DNA from: Psychrobacter sp. BI730
GTDB lineage: Bacteria > Pseudomonadota > Gammaproteobacteria > Pseudomonadales > Moraxellaceae
Direction of reading: 5' to 3'
Assembly (NCBI RefSeq): GCF_013414195.1
Contig: NZ_JAATTV010000004.1
Coordinates: forward strand, 203,338 to 267,337
Length of the DNA: 64,000 bases
A program made the translations under genes and the position numbers. Below are positions 53,555 to 61,632 of this stretch, one piece after another (the first letter of the stretch is position 1; every line of letters starts with the position of its first letter). A model generated the notes under the pieces. It had not been told where the DNA came from and did no database searches. It worked only from the letters and a program-made list of their open reading frames with translations.

Positions 53555-54025
53555 ATGAAGCAAATCACTCATACCAACCTTATAGAGCCGTTAGCCGAGC
53601 ATAGTTCTGTCAACCAAACAGCACATGATAGTGCACTTGCAGCTGACAGCTTCGCAAGTCATGCCAAAGGCAAAACAGGAATTTACCGCATTATAAAAGC
53701 CACTGGTTACTCTATAGATGGCTTTAAGGCCGCATATAAATTTGAAGCAGCTTTTAGACAAGTTGTGTGGCTCAACCTTATACTGCTGGCTGCTGTCATC
53801 GTTTTGCCTTTTGCGCTTGGTATAAAAATGATGCTGGTCGTCGCTTCTTTTTTGTCATTGATTGTTGAGCTGCTCAATACCGGTATCGAGGCGTGCGTCG
53901 ATCACACATCAACCGCCAAGCATCCACTTGCCAAGATAGCAAAAGATGTCGGCTCTGCTGCGCAATTTTTGTCGTTATTTCTCTTAACCATCTTATGGTT
54001 AATGGCACTGTCTGTCTTTTTATAG
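53555..54025 (+). CDS. dgkA: Diacylglycerol kinase
   Basis: 156 residues; a typical DgkA of three membrane helices with a ~45-residue N-terminal extension. Core motifs: KAAYKFEAAFRQ, VELLNTGIEACVD (catalytic Glu region) and KDVGSAAQFLS. It phosphorylates diacylglycerol in the inner membrane. Phosphoethanolamine transfer by EptA releases diacylglycerol from phosphatidylethanolamine, so DgkA recycles the by-product; the shared operator type supports this coupling. Confidence 0.93.
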   Translation: MKQITHTNLIEPLAEHSSVNQTAHDSALAADSFASHAKGKTGIYRIIKATGYSIDGFKAAYKFEAAFRQVVWLNLILLAAVIVLPFALGIKMMLVVASFLSLIVELLNTGIEACVDHTSTAKHPLAKIAKDVGSAAQFLSLFLLTILWLMALSVFL

Positions 54026-54091
54026 TTGTCTATTCTTTATAGCAGCATGCTGGAAGCTATCATCATTTAATATACGTTATCAGGTGTATCC

Positions 54092-54916
54092 ATGACTTTA
54101 GAGAACCACTCAATGGCTTGGGGCTGGCTAAAATTACTGTGCGTGACCATCATTGCTACCTTGGTTTTTGAGCATAGCCAGTTGGACATACGCATCAGTG
54201 AGCTTTTTTATAGCAATGGACACTGGCTACTAGAAAAAGGCGCGCAGCCTTATGCGTTTATCTTTTATGATTTGCCCAAAGTATTATTGATTCTATTGGC
54301 TGTCTACCTCATAGCGGTTTTAATCATCAAGTATAGACAGTCAAGGCTTAATGCTACTTCCCTAAACCGCAATAAGCTAAATCGCAGTAAGCTCAGTCAT
54401 AATAAGCTTGATAAATTTCTGCTTCCTTTACCTATGCGCGAGATAAGCTACCTACTGATTATATTGGCGATTGTACCTGCTACTATTGCCACGCTCAAAG
54501 GTGTCACCCATGTCAGCTGCCCAAATGACTTAGTTATTTTTAATGGGGATTTGCCCTACCTCAATCTTTGGCAAAACATCGTAGCAGCGACGCCCGCCAG
54601 ATGCTTCCCAGCGGCTCACGCCAGCGCAGGGTTTTCTTTATATGGGCTGGCTTTTTTACCGACACTAAGAAAATACCGCTATCAAATAGTCGTATCAGTA
54701 ACTATTTTGGGCTGGACAATGGGACTGTATAAGATGCTGTTTGGCGATCACTTCTTTAGCCATACATTGGTCTCGATGCTGCTGTCACTGACGATAGCGT
54801 GTGCGCTTGCCACCCTTTTCTTCAAACACTCGATAGCAAATACAACTAAAAATACCGACAATCATAAAAACAGTGCTGATATAAAACTGTCTAACACTCA
54901 GACACCCAATATTTAG
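54092..54916 (+). CDS. PAP2-family membrane phosphatase
   Basis: 274 residues, about six membrane helices. PAP2 motifs are visible: RCFPAAHASAGFS (motif 2, His) and GLYKMLFGDHFFSHTLVS (motif 3, His), with THVSCPNDL in the position of motif 1. Such enzymes remove phosphate from undecaprenyl pyrophosphate, phosphatidate or lipid A. It is 66 bp downstream of dgkA and probably co-transcribed. PAP2 genes also accompany mcr-1, so a role next to lipid A modification is likely. Confidence 0.85.
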   Translation: MTLENHSMAWGWLKLLCVTIIATLVFEHSQLDIRISELFYSNGHWLLEKGAQPYAFIFYDLPKVLLILLAVYLIAVLIIKYRQSRLNATSLNRNKLNRSKLSHNKLDKFLLPLPMREISYLLIILAIVPATIATLKGVTHVSCPNDLVIFNGDLPYLNLWQNIVAATPARCFPAAHASAGFSLYGLAFLPTLRKYRYQIVVSVTILGWTMGLYKMLFGDHFFSHTLVSMLLSLTIACALATLFFKHSIANTTKNTDNHKNSADIKLSNTQTPNI

Positions 54917-55109
54917 AATCAATATTGAAGTATGAATGTTCAGATATAACTGAAACCAGCGGTTATATATTACCAAAATAACACTACTAACCATTTGAAA
55001 AACAATGTATAAATAATGAATGAGAACTCGCTTAGTATTGAGCAAAACCATGGATGGTGCTCGTTAATAAAACGCTTTATATATCGATAGCCTACAAAGG
55101 AATGTAGCC

Positions 55110-55667
55110 ATGCACCTCTTATGCATTGGACAAAAAATCTCGCACATCTACGCCTTGCTGCTTATTCCATTACTGCTTGTCAGCACTATCGATGACAGTC
55201 ATGCCGCCAGTTACTCCATCAATCCTACCAATACGCACATACGATTTGCCATTGAACGCTTCCAGACCTCTGCCACTACTGGTGGCTTTTATGATATCAA
55301 AGGCCAATTGCAATACGACCCAAGTCGGCAAACAGGCGATATCTCGTTAATCATACCCATAGACTCCTTAAATACAGGCAACCCTTCTTTTAATAATAGT
55401 CTAACGGGGCCTGAATTTTTTGATATGAAGAGGTTTCCTTTAGCGCAGTTTGAATCGACAAGATGGTATTTCAATCAAGATAAAAAAAGCCCTCAGGTCA
55501 CTCGGGTAGATGGACAACTGACCTTACATGGCGAGACACACCCAATTAGCCTAACCGCGACTAAGTTTGATTGTTATCTAAACACGAGCATCAGAAAGGA
55601 TGTTTGCGGTGGCGAGTTCACTGCTACGATTAATCGCACAAAACGGAATATCAATAAATTCGCTTAG
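55110..55667 (+). CDS. YceI-family periplasmic protein, prematurely terminated
   Basis: 185 residues with a signal peptide (ALLLIPLLLVS to SHAAS, ~residue 33). YceI lipocalin-like motifs: SINPTNTHIRFAIERF, LTGPEFFDMKRFPLAQFES and VDGQLTLHGETHPISLT. It ends NKFA then TAG (55665-55667), but the same frame continues FGLTKNLDLSIKVEAARL to TAG at 55722-55724, the usual YceI final strand. A single change to TAG probably removed 18 residues. YceI proteins bind polyisoprenoids; here the gene precedes a cytochrome/amine oxidase group. Confidence 0.82.
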   Translation: MHLLCIGQKISHIYALLLIPLLLVSTIDDSHAASYSINPTNTHIRFAIERFQTSATTGGFYDIKGQLQYDPSRQTGDISLIIPIDSLNTGNPSFNNSLTGPEFFDMKRFPLAQFESTRWYFNQDKKSPQVTRVDGQLTLHGETHPISLTATKFDCYLNTSIRKDVCGGEFTATINRTKRNINKFA

Positions 55668-55797
55668 TTCGGACTGACCAAAAACCTTGACTTAAGTATC
55701 AAGGTCGAAGCAGCCAGACTATAGTATTTTTAATGTTTCGCCATTGTCTGAATGGATACTGGTAGTGATTTTCAGAAAGCTTAAAAAGGAATTAGAC

Positions 55798-57222
55798 ATG
55801 ATTCATCGGTATTATAAGAGTATTGCGAAACCGCTTTCTGCAATCATGCCAGCATTGTCATTTTCTTCGATAATAACACTGACATTGGGATTCAGCTTAG
55901 TGTCTACCGTCGTGATGGCAGGCACTGTCAGTTTGCCAATAGACACTTTGCCCAGTCGAATAACCCTACCAAATGTCAGCCCTGCTAATAGTGCGCTTGC
56001 CAATCGCGGCGCTTACATAGCACGCAGCGCCGACTGTATGGCTTGCCACCGTGATGACTATAGTGGCGGCGTACCAATTGAGACGCCCATTGGCAATATC
56101 TACTCGACCAATATTACACCGTCAACGCGCTATGGCATCGGCAACTATACTGAATCCGACTTCAAAAAGGCTTTGCAAAAAGGTCGTGCACCCAATCATC
56201 AGATTTATCCTGCGATGCCTTACCCGTCCTATCATGGCATGACAGATGAGGATATCAGTGCCTTATTCGCGTATTTTCAGACCGCCCCTCTGGTAGACAA
56301 ACCACCTGAAAAAACCACTCATTTGCCTTTCCCGCTAAATATCCGTAGCTTAATGCTGGCATGGAATATCATCAATGTGCCTTCTACCGAAAATCGCTCA
56401 GGACTGACGAAAACCCAGCAGCGCGGTGAATATCTGGTCAATAACTTAGAGCACTGCGGTACCTGTCATACACCGCGCTACTTAACACAAGGTCTTGATA
56501 AAGACCGCTATTTATCCGGAGCGCCACTTGGTAAATGGTTTGCACCGAATATTACGCCTGACAACGATACGGGTATCGGCCTTTGGAGCGAAATGGATAT
56601 CGTGACTTACCTGCGTACAGGCACGCTTGATAAGCGTGCTTATGCGGGCGGCCCGATGGCAGAAGCCGTGGCGCATAGTACGCGTTATCTCACTGATGAA
56701 GACCTTATAGCGATGGCTGACTATTTAAAAGTCGTTCCAGCCATTAAGACCGATGACTACTTGATACCTGTCAATGTCTCTCGTCTACCGCAACCAGTCA
56801 GCAACTCGATTACTTACGACTTGCTAGAGCAGAAAAACTATCTGGCGCGTGCCAAAACCAATACTGTCAACAGTAGCGGCAGCAATAATAACTTGAACAG
56901 CAATTCGCCAAAAGACTTATATCTCATCCATTGCGCCAGCTGTCATGGCGTCGACGGTTACGCCCAGCCCGATGCACGCTATGCCTCCATAGTTGGTTTG
57001 AGTAGTATTCGCCGCGTAAAACCTGATGCACTGATTGGCGTCATTGCATTTGGGGCAAAAGGTGCCTTTAACACAGCACCAAAAATGCCCGGCTTCTCAG
57101 AAGACTTAAGCCCTGCACAGATTGCTAATATTACTAACTATGTACGAGTCACCTTTGGTGGTCTACCCAACAGCGATGTCAGTGCGGCGGATGTCACGCG
57201 TATGATAAAAGAAAAAAGTTAG
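55798..57222 (+). CDS. Exported tri-haem c-type cytochrome
   Basis: 474 residues from ATG 55798 (AAGGAATT upstream). A signal peptide ends near residue 41 (VVMAG). Three CxxCH haem sites: CMACH (80), CGTCH (220) and CASCH (379), the layout of the cytochrome subunits of PQQ-alcohol and gluconate dehydrogenases. A low-complexity linker rich in Asn/Ser (~355-370) precedes the third domain. It should carry electrons in the periplasm from the flavoenzyme encoded 70 bp downstream to the respiratory chain. Confidence 0.9.
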   Translation: MIHRYYKSIAKPLSAIMPALSFSSIITLTLGFSLVSTVVMAGTVSLPIDTLPSRITLPNVSPANSALANRGAYIARSADCMACHRDDYSGGVPIETPIGNIYSTNITPSTRYGIGNYTESDFKKALQKGRAPNHQIYPAMPYPSYHGMTDEDISALFAYFQTAPLVDKPPEKTTHLPFPLNIRSLMLAWNIINVPSTENRSGLTKTQQRGEYLVNNLEHCGTCHTPRYLTQGLDKDRYLSGAPLGKWFAPNITPDNDTGIGLWSEMDIVTYLRTGTLDKRAYAGGPMAEAVAHSTRYLTDEDLIAMADYLKVVPAIKTDDYLIPVNVSRLPQPVSNSITYDLLEQKNYLARAKTNTVNSSGSNNNLNSNSPKDLYLIHCASCHGVDGYAQPDARYASIVGLSSIRRVKPDALIGVIAFGAKGAFNTAPKMPGFSEDLSPAQIANITNYVRVTFGGLPNSDVSAADVTRMIKEKS

Positions 57223-57292
57223 CTATAAAGAATAAGCTTAAATTAGTATTTTCAATAATAACGCAAAGACTCAGCACGATAAGGATAATCCT

Positions 57293-58894
57293 ATGAATGA
57301 CCTGCTCCAATCCCCTACACGGCGGCAACTGCTATCCATGATAGGCAAGACGGCAGGCGCGACCGCGATGTATCAAGCGATGACCACGTTGGGGTTTGCA
57401 TCCGAGTCGAGCTTTAAAGAAGAGATGAATCTCAAAGGCGCACCTGCTGGCGCAAGTATCGTGGTTTTGGGTGCAGGATTGGGTGGTCTAACTGCTGCCT
57501 ATGAGCTGCGAAAAGCAGGCTATAAAGTCACCGTGCTTGAGTACCAAAATCGTGGCGGTGGACGTAGCTGGACACTCAATAGTGGTGACAAATACACTGA
57601 ATTAGGCGGTGCTGAAGTTACTTGCGACTTTAAAAAAGGCAATTACTTCAATGGCGGACCATGGCGACTGCCCATCCACCACTATGCGGTCTTTCATTAC
57701 TGCAAAAAGTTCGGTGTGGCATTGCAGCCTTTTATCCAAACCAATGATCGCGCTTATCTACATCGTACCAATCACTTTAACGGCGCGCCACAGCGTTTAG
57801 GCGAAGTACAAAGCGATATTCGTGGTTATGTATCAGAGTTATTGTCCAAAGCCTTAAATAAAGGCAGTCTCGATAGTACGATCAATAAAGAGGACAAAGA
57901 AAAATTACTCGAAGGTCTCAAGGGCTGGGGCGTGTTAGATACCAGCTACCGTTACGTCAAAAGCCATGAGACTGGTAAGCATCGTGGCTATAGTGTATAT
58001 CCCGGTGGTGGTCTTATGCCAGATGCCAAGCCATCAACCCCCATACCGATGGACAAATTACTAGACTCAGGCATGTGGTCGGATATTTATACCAACTATA
58101 CCGTCCATGTACATCAACCAACGATGTTTCAGCCTGTCGGCGGTATGGGAAAAATTGGTGATGCCTTCACGCGTGAGTGTCGCGAAATGATCACATTCAA
58201 TGCTAAAGTCACCAAAATCAATCAAGACGAAACTGGGGTTACCATTGACTATGTCGATAGCAATAGCCCTGACAGTGAAGCCAAAACAGTGCGCGCAGAT
58301 TGGTGCATTTGTACGATTCCCTTGTCTATATTGACTCAGATTGATATCAACGTCTCCGCGCCAATGAAACAAGCGATGGCAGCCGTCCCTTATGACAGCT
58401 CGTATAAAGTAGGTTTGGAGTTTAAGAGGCGTTTTTGGGAAGAGGATGAATGGATCTATGGCGGTATCACTTATACTGACATGCCCATCTCGCAAATCTC
58501 CTACCCGTCACAAGATATGTTTAGCTCAGGCTCGGGCGTGCTACTTGGCGCGTATGGATTTGGGGAAGCCTCATACAAATTTAACTCATTGACACCCAAA
58601 GAACGTATCAATGCCGCGCTCGCCTATGGCAAACAGATTCATCCGCAATATACCAAAGAGTTCCGTTCGGGCACGTCTGTCGCATGGCACCGTATCCCTT
58701 GGTCACTTGGCTGCTACGGTATTTGGAGCGAGTCAAGTCGTGAGCAGTACTATGAGACATTATGCGAGATAGATCATCGTATTGTGTTAGCAGGAGAGCA
58801 TTGCTCACATATTCCTGCATGGCAAGAGGGCGCGATATTATCCGGTATGGATGCTGCCAAACGCTTACATCAAAAGGCCAAGAAACTTGGATAG
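57293..58894 (+). CDS. Tat-exported flavin amine oxidoreductase
   Basis: 533 residues. N-terminal twin-arginine signal (TRRQLLSMIGKTAGATAMYQ), FAD dinucleotide motif VVLGAGLGGLTAAYELRKAG, the GG motif NRGGGRSWTL and C-terminal FAD contact HIPAWQEGAILSGMDAAKRL, as in flavin monoamine oxidases. The active-site region includes ELGGAEVTC. Folded export fits the two flanking c-type cytochromes: NicA2-type enzymes of this family use a cytochrome c rather than oxygen as acceptor. Substrate is an unknown primary or secondary amine. Confidence 0.9.
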   Translation: MNDLLQSPTRRQLLSMIGKTAGATAMYQAMTTLGFASESSFKEEMNLKGAPAGASIVVLGAGLGGLTAAYELRKAGYKVTVLEYQNRGGGRSWTLNSGDKYTELGGAEVTCDFKKGNYFNGGPWRLPIHHYAVFHYCKKFGVALQPFIQTNDRAYLHRTNHFNGAPQRLGEVQSDIRGYVSELLSKALNKGSLDSTINKEDKEKLLEGLKGWGVLDTSYRYVKSHETGKHRGYSVYPGGGLMPDAKPSTPIPMDKLLDSGMWSDIYTNYTVHVHQPTMFQPVGGMGKIGDAFTRECREMITFNAKVTKINQDETGVTIDYVDSNSPDSEAKTVRADWCICTIPLSILTQIDINVSAPMKQAMAAVPYDSSYKVGLEFKRRFWEEDEWIYGGITYTDMPISQISYPSQDMFSSGSGVLLGAYGFGEASYKFNSLTPKERINAALAYGKQIHPQYTKEFRSGTSVAWHRIPWSLGCYGIWSESSREQYYETLCEIDHRIVLAGEHCSHIPAWQEGAILSGMDAAKRLHQKAKKLG

Positions 58895-58954
58895 CTAACT
58901 TTTGAGTAATGAGCTTTGAATAACCAGTCTGCCGTTGAAGCAAGGATGATAACA

Positions 58955-59662
58955 ATGAGACTAAGCACATTAGGAACAATTATGAACGTGGTGACAGCAA
59001 ACTCAATCAAATTATCTAGCTCGAGCAAGGCAATAATAATGCTCATGGTCGGCGGGTCGATAGCGTTAACAACGTTGCCAGGCTGTAGTCAGAATAGAAC
59101 CAAAAACGCAGCTACTATCGCCAACCCGCAGACAGCACCCATGATATTTGACAACAGTTTTGACAATCAAGCCAGTCGCAATCAAGGTGCATGGGGCGGC
59201 GTATATATGTCCAAAGCAGAATTGGCTGAATCTACTACCAATATAGTCGATGTACGCTCAATACCAAAGATGAGTGAAGATGCCAGCATGCAGAAATGGC
59301 TCACTAAATTTGAAGGCAGCACCCAAGGCAAAAAGGGATTTTTTACCACTAATGGTAAAAAGCTTTACGATGACTCTTGTGCAGGTTGTCATATGCAAAA
59401 AGGTGAAGGTGCACAAGGCGCTGGCTACTATCCACCGCTAGCCAATAACAGCAAGATGCAATCGAAATACTATATTATCAGTGTGTTAATCAATGGTCTG
59501 CGCGGTATGCCATCGTTCCACCGCATGATGAGCGATGAACAAATAGCAGCCATCACACAATATGTGCATAGTGACCTAAACAATTTCACAGATAAGGTTA
59601 CGACTGCTAATGTCTCACAGCTACGCCATGATTTTCCACCAGGTTCAGACCCGAGTGAATAG
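58955..59662 (+). CDS. Mono-haem c-type cytochrome lipoprotein
   Basis: 235 residues from ATG 58955 (AAGGA 8 bp upstream); ATG 58982 with AGGAAC is an alternative. Hydrophobic signal with lipobox LPGC. One CAGCH site in KLYDDSCAGCHMQKGEGAQG and a distal Met candidate in NGLRGMPSFHRMM. The ~95 residues before the haem domain are of unknown fold. Probably the direct electron acceptor of the amine oxidoreductase upstream, tethered in the envelope. Confidence 0.85.
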   Translation: MRLSTLGTIMNVVTANSIKLSSSSKAIIMLMVGGSIALTTLPGCSQNRTKNAATIANPQTAPMIFDNSFDNQASRNQGAWGGVYMSKAELAESTTNIVDVRSIPKMSEDASMQKWLTKFEGSTQGKKGFFTTNGKKLYDDSCAGCHMQKGEGAQGAGYYPPLANNSKMQSKYYIISVLINGLRGMPSFHRMMSDEQIAAITQYVHSDLNNFTDKVTTANVSQLRHDFPPGSDPSE

Positions 59663-59719
59663 ATGAGACACACGATGAACTAGCCACCTTATAAAATATT
59701 GAAGCTCTTACGACTAGCT

Positions 59720-60133
59720 TTAAATGCGTTCAGGCGGCACCGAATATGTACCAACCACATGAGCCACGATATCATCAGAGCCTTCTGAGTAAAGAGACAC
59801 CTCACCCACTATCAGTGTGCGCCCTACCTTCATTAAAGTACATTCGGCGATAATACGTGCATCTGCTGATGGCTTACGCAAAAAGTTGATGGTCAGACTC
59901 GTCGTCACCGTTAATGGAACGATACCGATTTTTCCGAGTATCGCCACATAGATGGCGACATCAGCAACGGCCATCATGACAGGGCCAGAGACTGTGCCAC
60001 CGGGACGCAGCTCATTTATACCAACCTCGTGTGATAAGGTCGCGCCATGTTCACTGACCGCCTCAACGATACATTTGGTTTGGGGAAACTCCAATGCCAT
60101 AAAGGCACTGATTTCTTCTTTGGTTGCAGACAT
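59720..60133 (-). CDS. PaaI-type hotdog thioesterase
   Basis: 137 residues from ATG 60133 with AAGGAAG upstream; nine more codons are open upstream. Hotdog fold: LRPGGTVSGPVMMAVADVAI (active-site helix, with Asp in ADVA) and TTSLTINFLRKP. It hydrolyses acyl-CoA thioesters; substrate unknown. It is convergent with the cytochrome/amine oxidase group and not part of it. Confidence 0.85.
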   Translation of the reverse strand: MSATKEEISAFMALEFPQTKCIVEAVSEHGATLSHEVGINELRPGGTVSGPVMMAVADVAIYVAILGKIGIVPLTVTTSLTINFLRKPSADARIIAECTLMKVGRTLIVGEVSLYSEGSDDIVAHVVGTYSVPPERI

Positions 60134-60275
60134 AAGGCTTCCTTGAATTGAACTGTCCATGTTGATTCGTTTAATACATGTATACGATCATCGCTAGATA
60201 GCAAAATCGAAACTATTTTCGCCTATACTACAGTGCTCTTTTAATACTATAAACTACGCACCGACTATACATATA

Positions 60276-60818
60276 TCAATGTATCACGGGCGTGCCTTCT
60301 GTACTAAAGGCAAATCCTTTATTGCTAAAGTTGCCAATCATGACCGCTTCTATCACTGGTCTGACTGTCTCATCTACACCTTCGACTTCGATGATAAAGT
60401 TGGCACCAGAACCACCTTTGTCCTCTTCTTTTTCGACTATATAGTTCAGCGTGGCCATCGCTGGTAGCTCGATAGGCTTATCTAGATATGACTTGACCAA
60501 TGCCCCATCTGTATCATAATAATCAATTTTATTGATATACAGTGACTTTTTGAGCGTGGTGTTACGTACACTCAGCGTCGCCGATAGCAGCACTTTGCGA
60601 GCGTCTCTATCGGTATAAATATCAGAATAAATCGGTACATAAAAGGTTTGCTTGTAACCAAACTGACTGTGATCCACGTCTGAGGTAATCGCCAACTCTT
60701 TAATCGGGTCTTTTTGATGCTCAGACAGAAGAACGTTCGGGTCTTGCGCGGACTGATCACAACCTGACAGTAGTGCCATTATAGCGATCAGTAGGACAGA
60801 TATACTTCGCTTATTCAT
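60276..60818 (-). CDS. DUF3124 lipoprotein
   Basis: 180 residues from ATG 60818 (AGGGAA 7 bp upstream). Lipobox LLSGC. DUF3124 signature segments: QTFYVPIYSDIY, LSATLSVRNTT, DYYDTDGALVKSYL and GGSGANFIIEVEG. Periplasmic, function unknown. It follows ktrA on the same strand by ~45 bp, so it may be co-transcribed with the potassium system. Confidence 0.82.
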   Translation of the reverse strand: MNKRSISVLLIAIMALLSGCDQSAQDPNVLLSEHQKDPIKELAITSDVDHSQFGYKQTFYVPIYSDIYTDRDARKVLLSATLSVRNTTLKKSLYINKIDYYDTDGALVKSYLDKPIELPAMATLNYIVEKEEDKGGSGANFIIEVEGVDETVRPVIEAVMIGNFSNKGFAFSTEGTPVIH

Positions 60819-60862
60819 AATCATTTCCCTATACCTTCTGGTATCACTGCGATGACAAGCTG

Positions 60863-61564
60863 CTATTTGATTTTCACACCTACACTACGTAAGAACTGAT
60901 TGATGTGTTTGTTGGCACCATAAATCACCAGTACATCGCGCTCTTGCAATACTTGCTCAGGCGTCGCCAAACCTTGAATGCTAGGCTTGCTCTGCGTACG
61001 ACCAAAACTGTCTTCATAATACTCATAGCGCAACGTACTAAGCAATCGGAGATTAAACTTTTGCTCTAACTGTAAGTCGTCAACAGTCTTGCCAATCAGC
61101 ACATTTGGAATCTTAATCTCTACCATGCTGAAGTTATCGCTCAATTCGAACGAATCGACAAAATAACGTAGTGACAGACGCTTGGCCCAACGATTGGCTG
61201 CTTCTTTTTCAGGGTGAATCAAATCGTCCACGCCGATGGCTTGTAGGACTTTTTCGTGTAGCGGATTGATACTACGGCTGATCAAACGTTTGGCTTTTAA
61301 CGTCTTAAAGAGCGCCGTTGCCATGACATTGGCCCCTTGATCTTCGCCAATCGCCACAATGACAATATCGGTATCAACGATTGGCAATCCGCTAACCGTA
61401 TATTCGTCCGTGGCATCCATACACAGCGTATGAGAAATCACTTCTTTATACGCTTCAACCCGTTGCATACTACTATCAATAGCAATCACTTCATGCCCTT
61501 GACTGGTCAATGCCGAGCCCAATGATGCACCAAAATTTCCTAGCCCTACGATGATGTACTTCAT
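60863..61564 (-). CDS. ktrA: KtrA/TrkA-type potassium channel regulatory subunit
   Basis: 233 residues: RCK_N domain with nucleotide motif IIVGLGNFGASLG and acidic EVIAIDSS, and a C-terminal RCK_C domain (NVLIGKTVDDLQL). One RCK unit, the size of KtrA rather than the double-length TrkA. It forms a cytoplasmic gating ring on KtrB in response to nucleotides. It lies 68 bp downstream of ktrB. Confidence 0.92.
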   Translation of the reverse strand: MKYIIVGLGNFGASLGSALTSQGHEVIAIDSSMQRVEAYKEVISHTLCMDATDEYTVSGLPIVDTDIVIVAIGEDQGANVMATALFKTLKAKRLISRSINPLHEKVLQAIGVDDLIHPEKEAANRWAKRLSLRYFVDSFELSDNFSMVEIKIPNVLIGKTVDDLQLEQKFNLRLLSTLRYEYYEDSFGRTQSKPSIQGLATPEQVLQERDVLVIYGANKHINQFLRSVGVKIK

Positions 61565-61632
61565 AACTTATACAACCTTTTTTAATATTTTTTTGCTATT
61601 TATTAAGAACGACACAGTCTAATTGCGACGAA

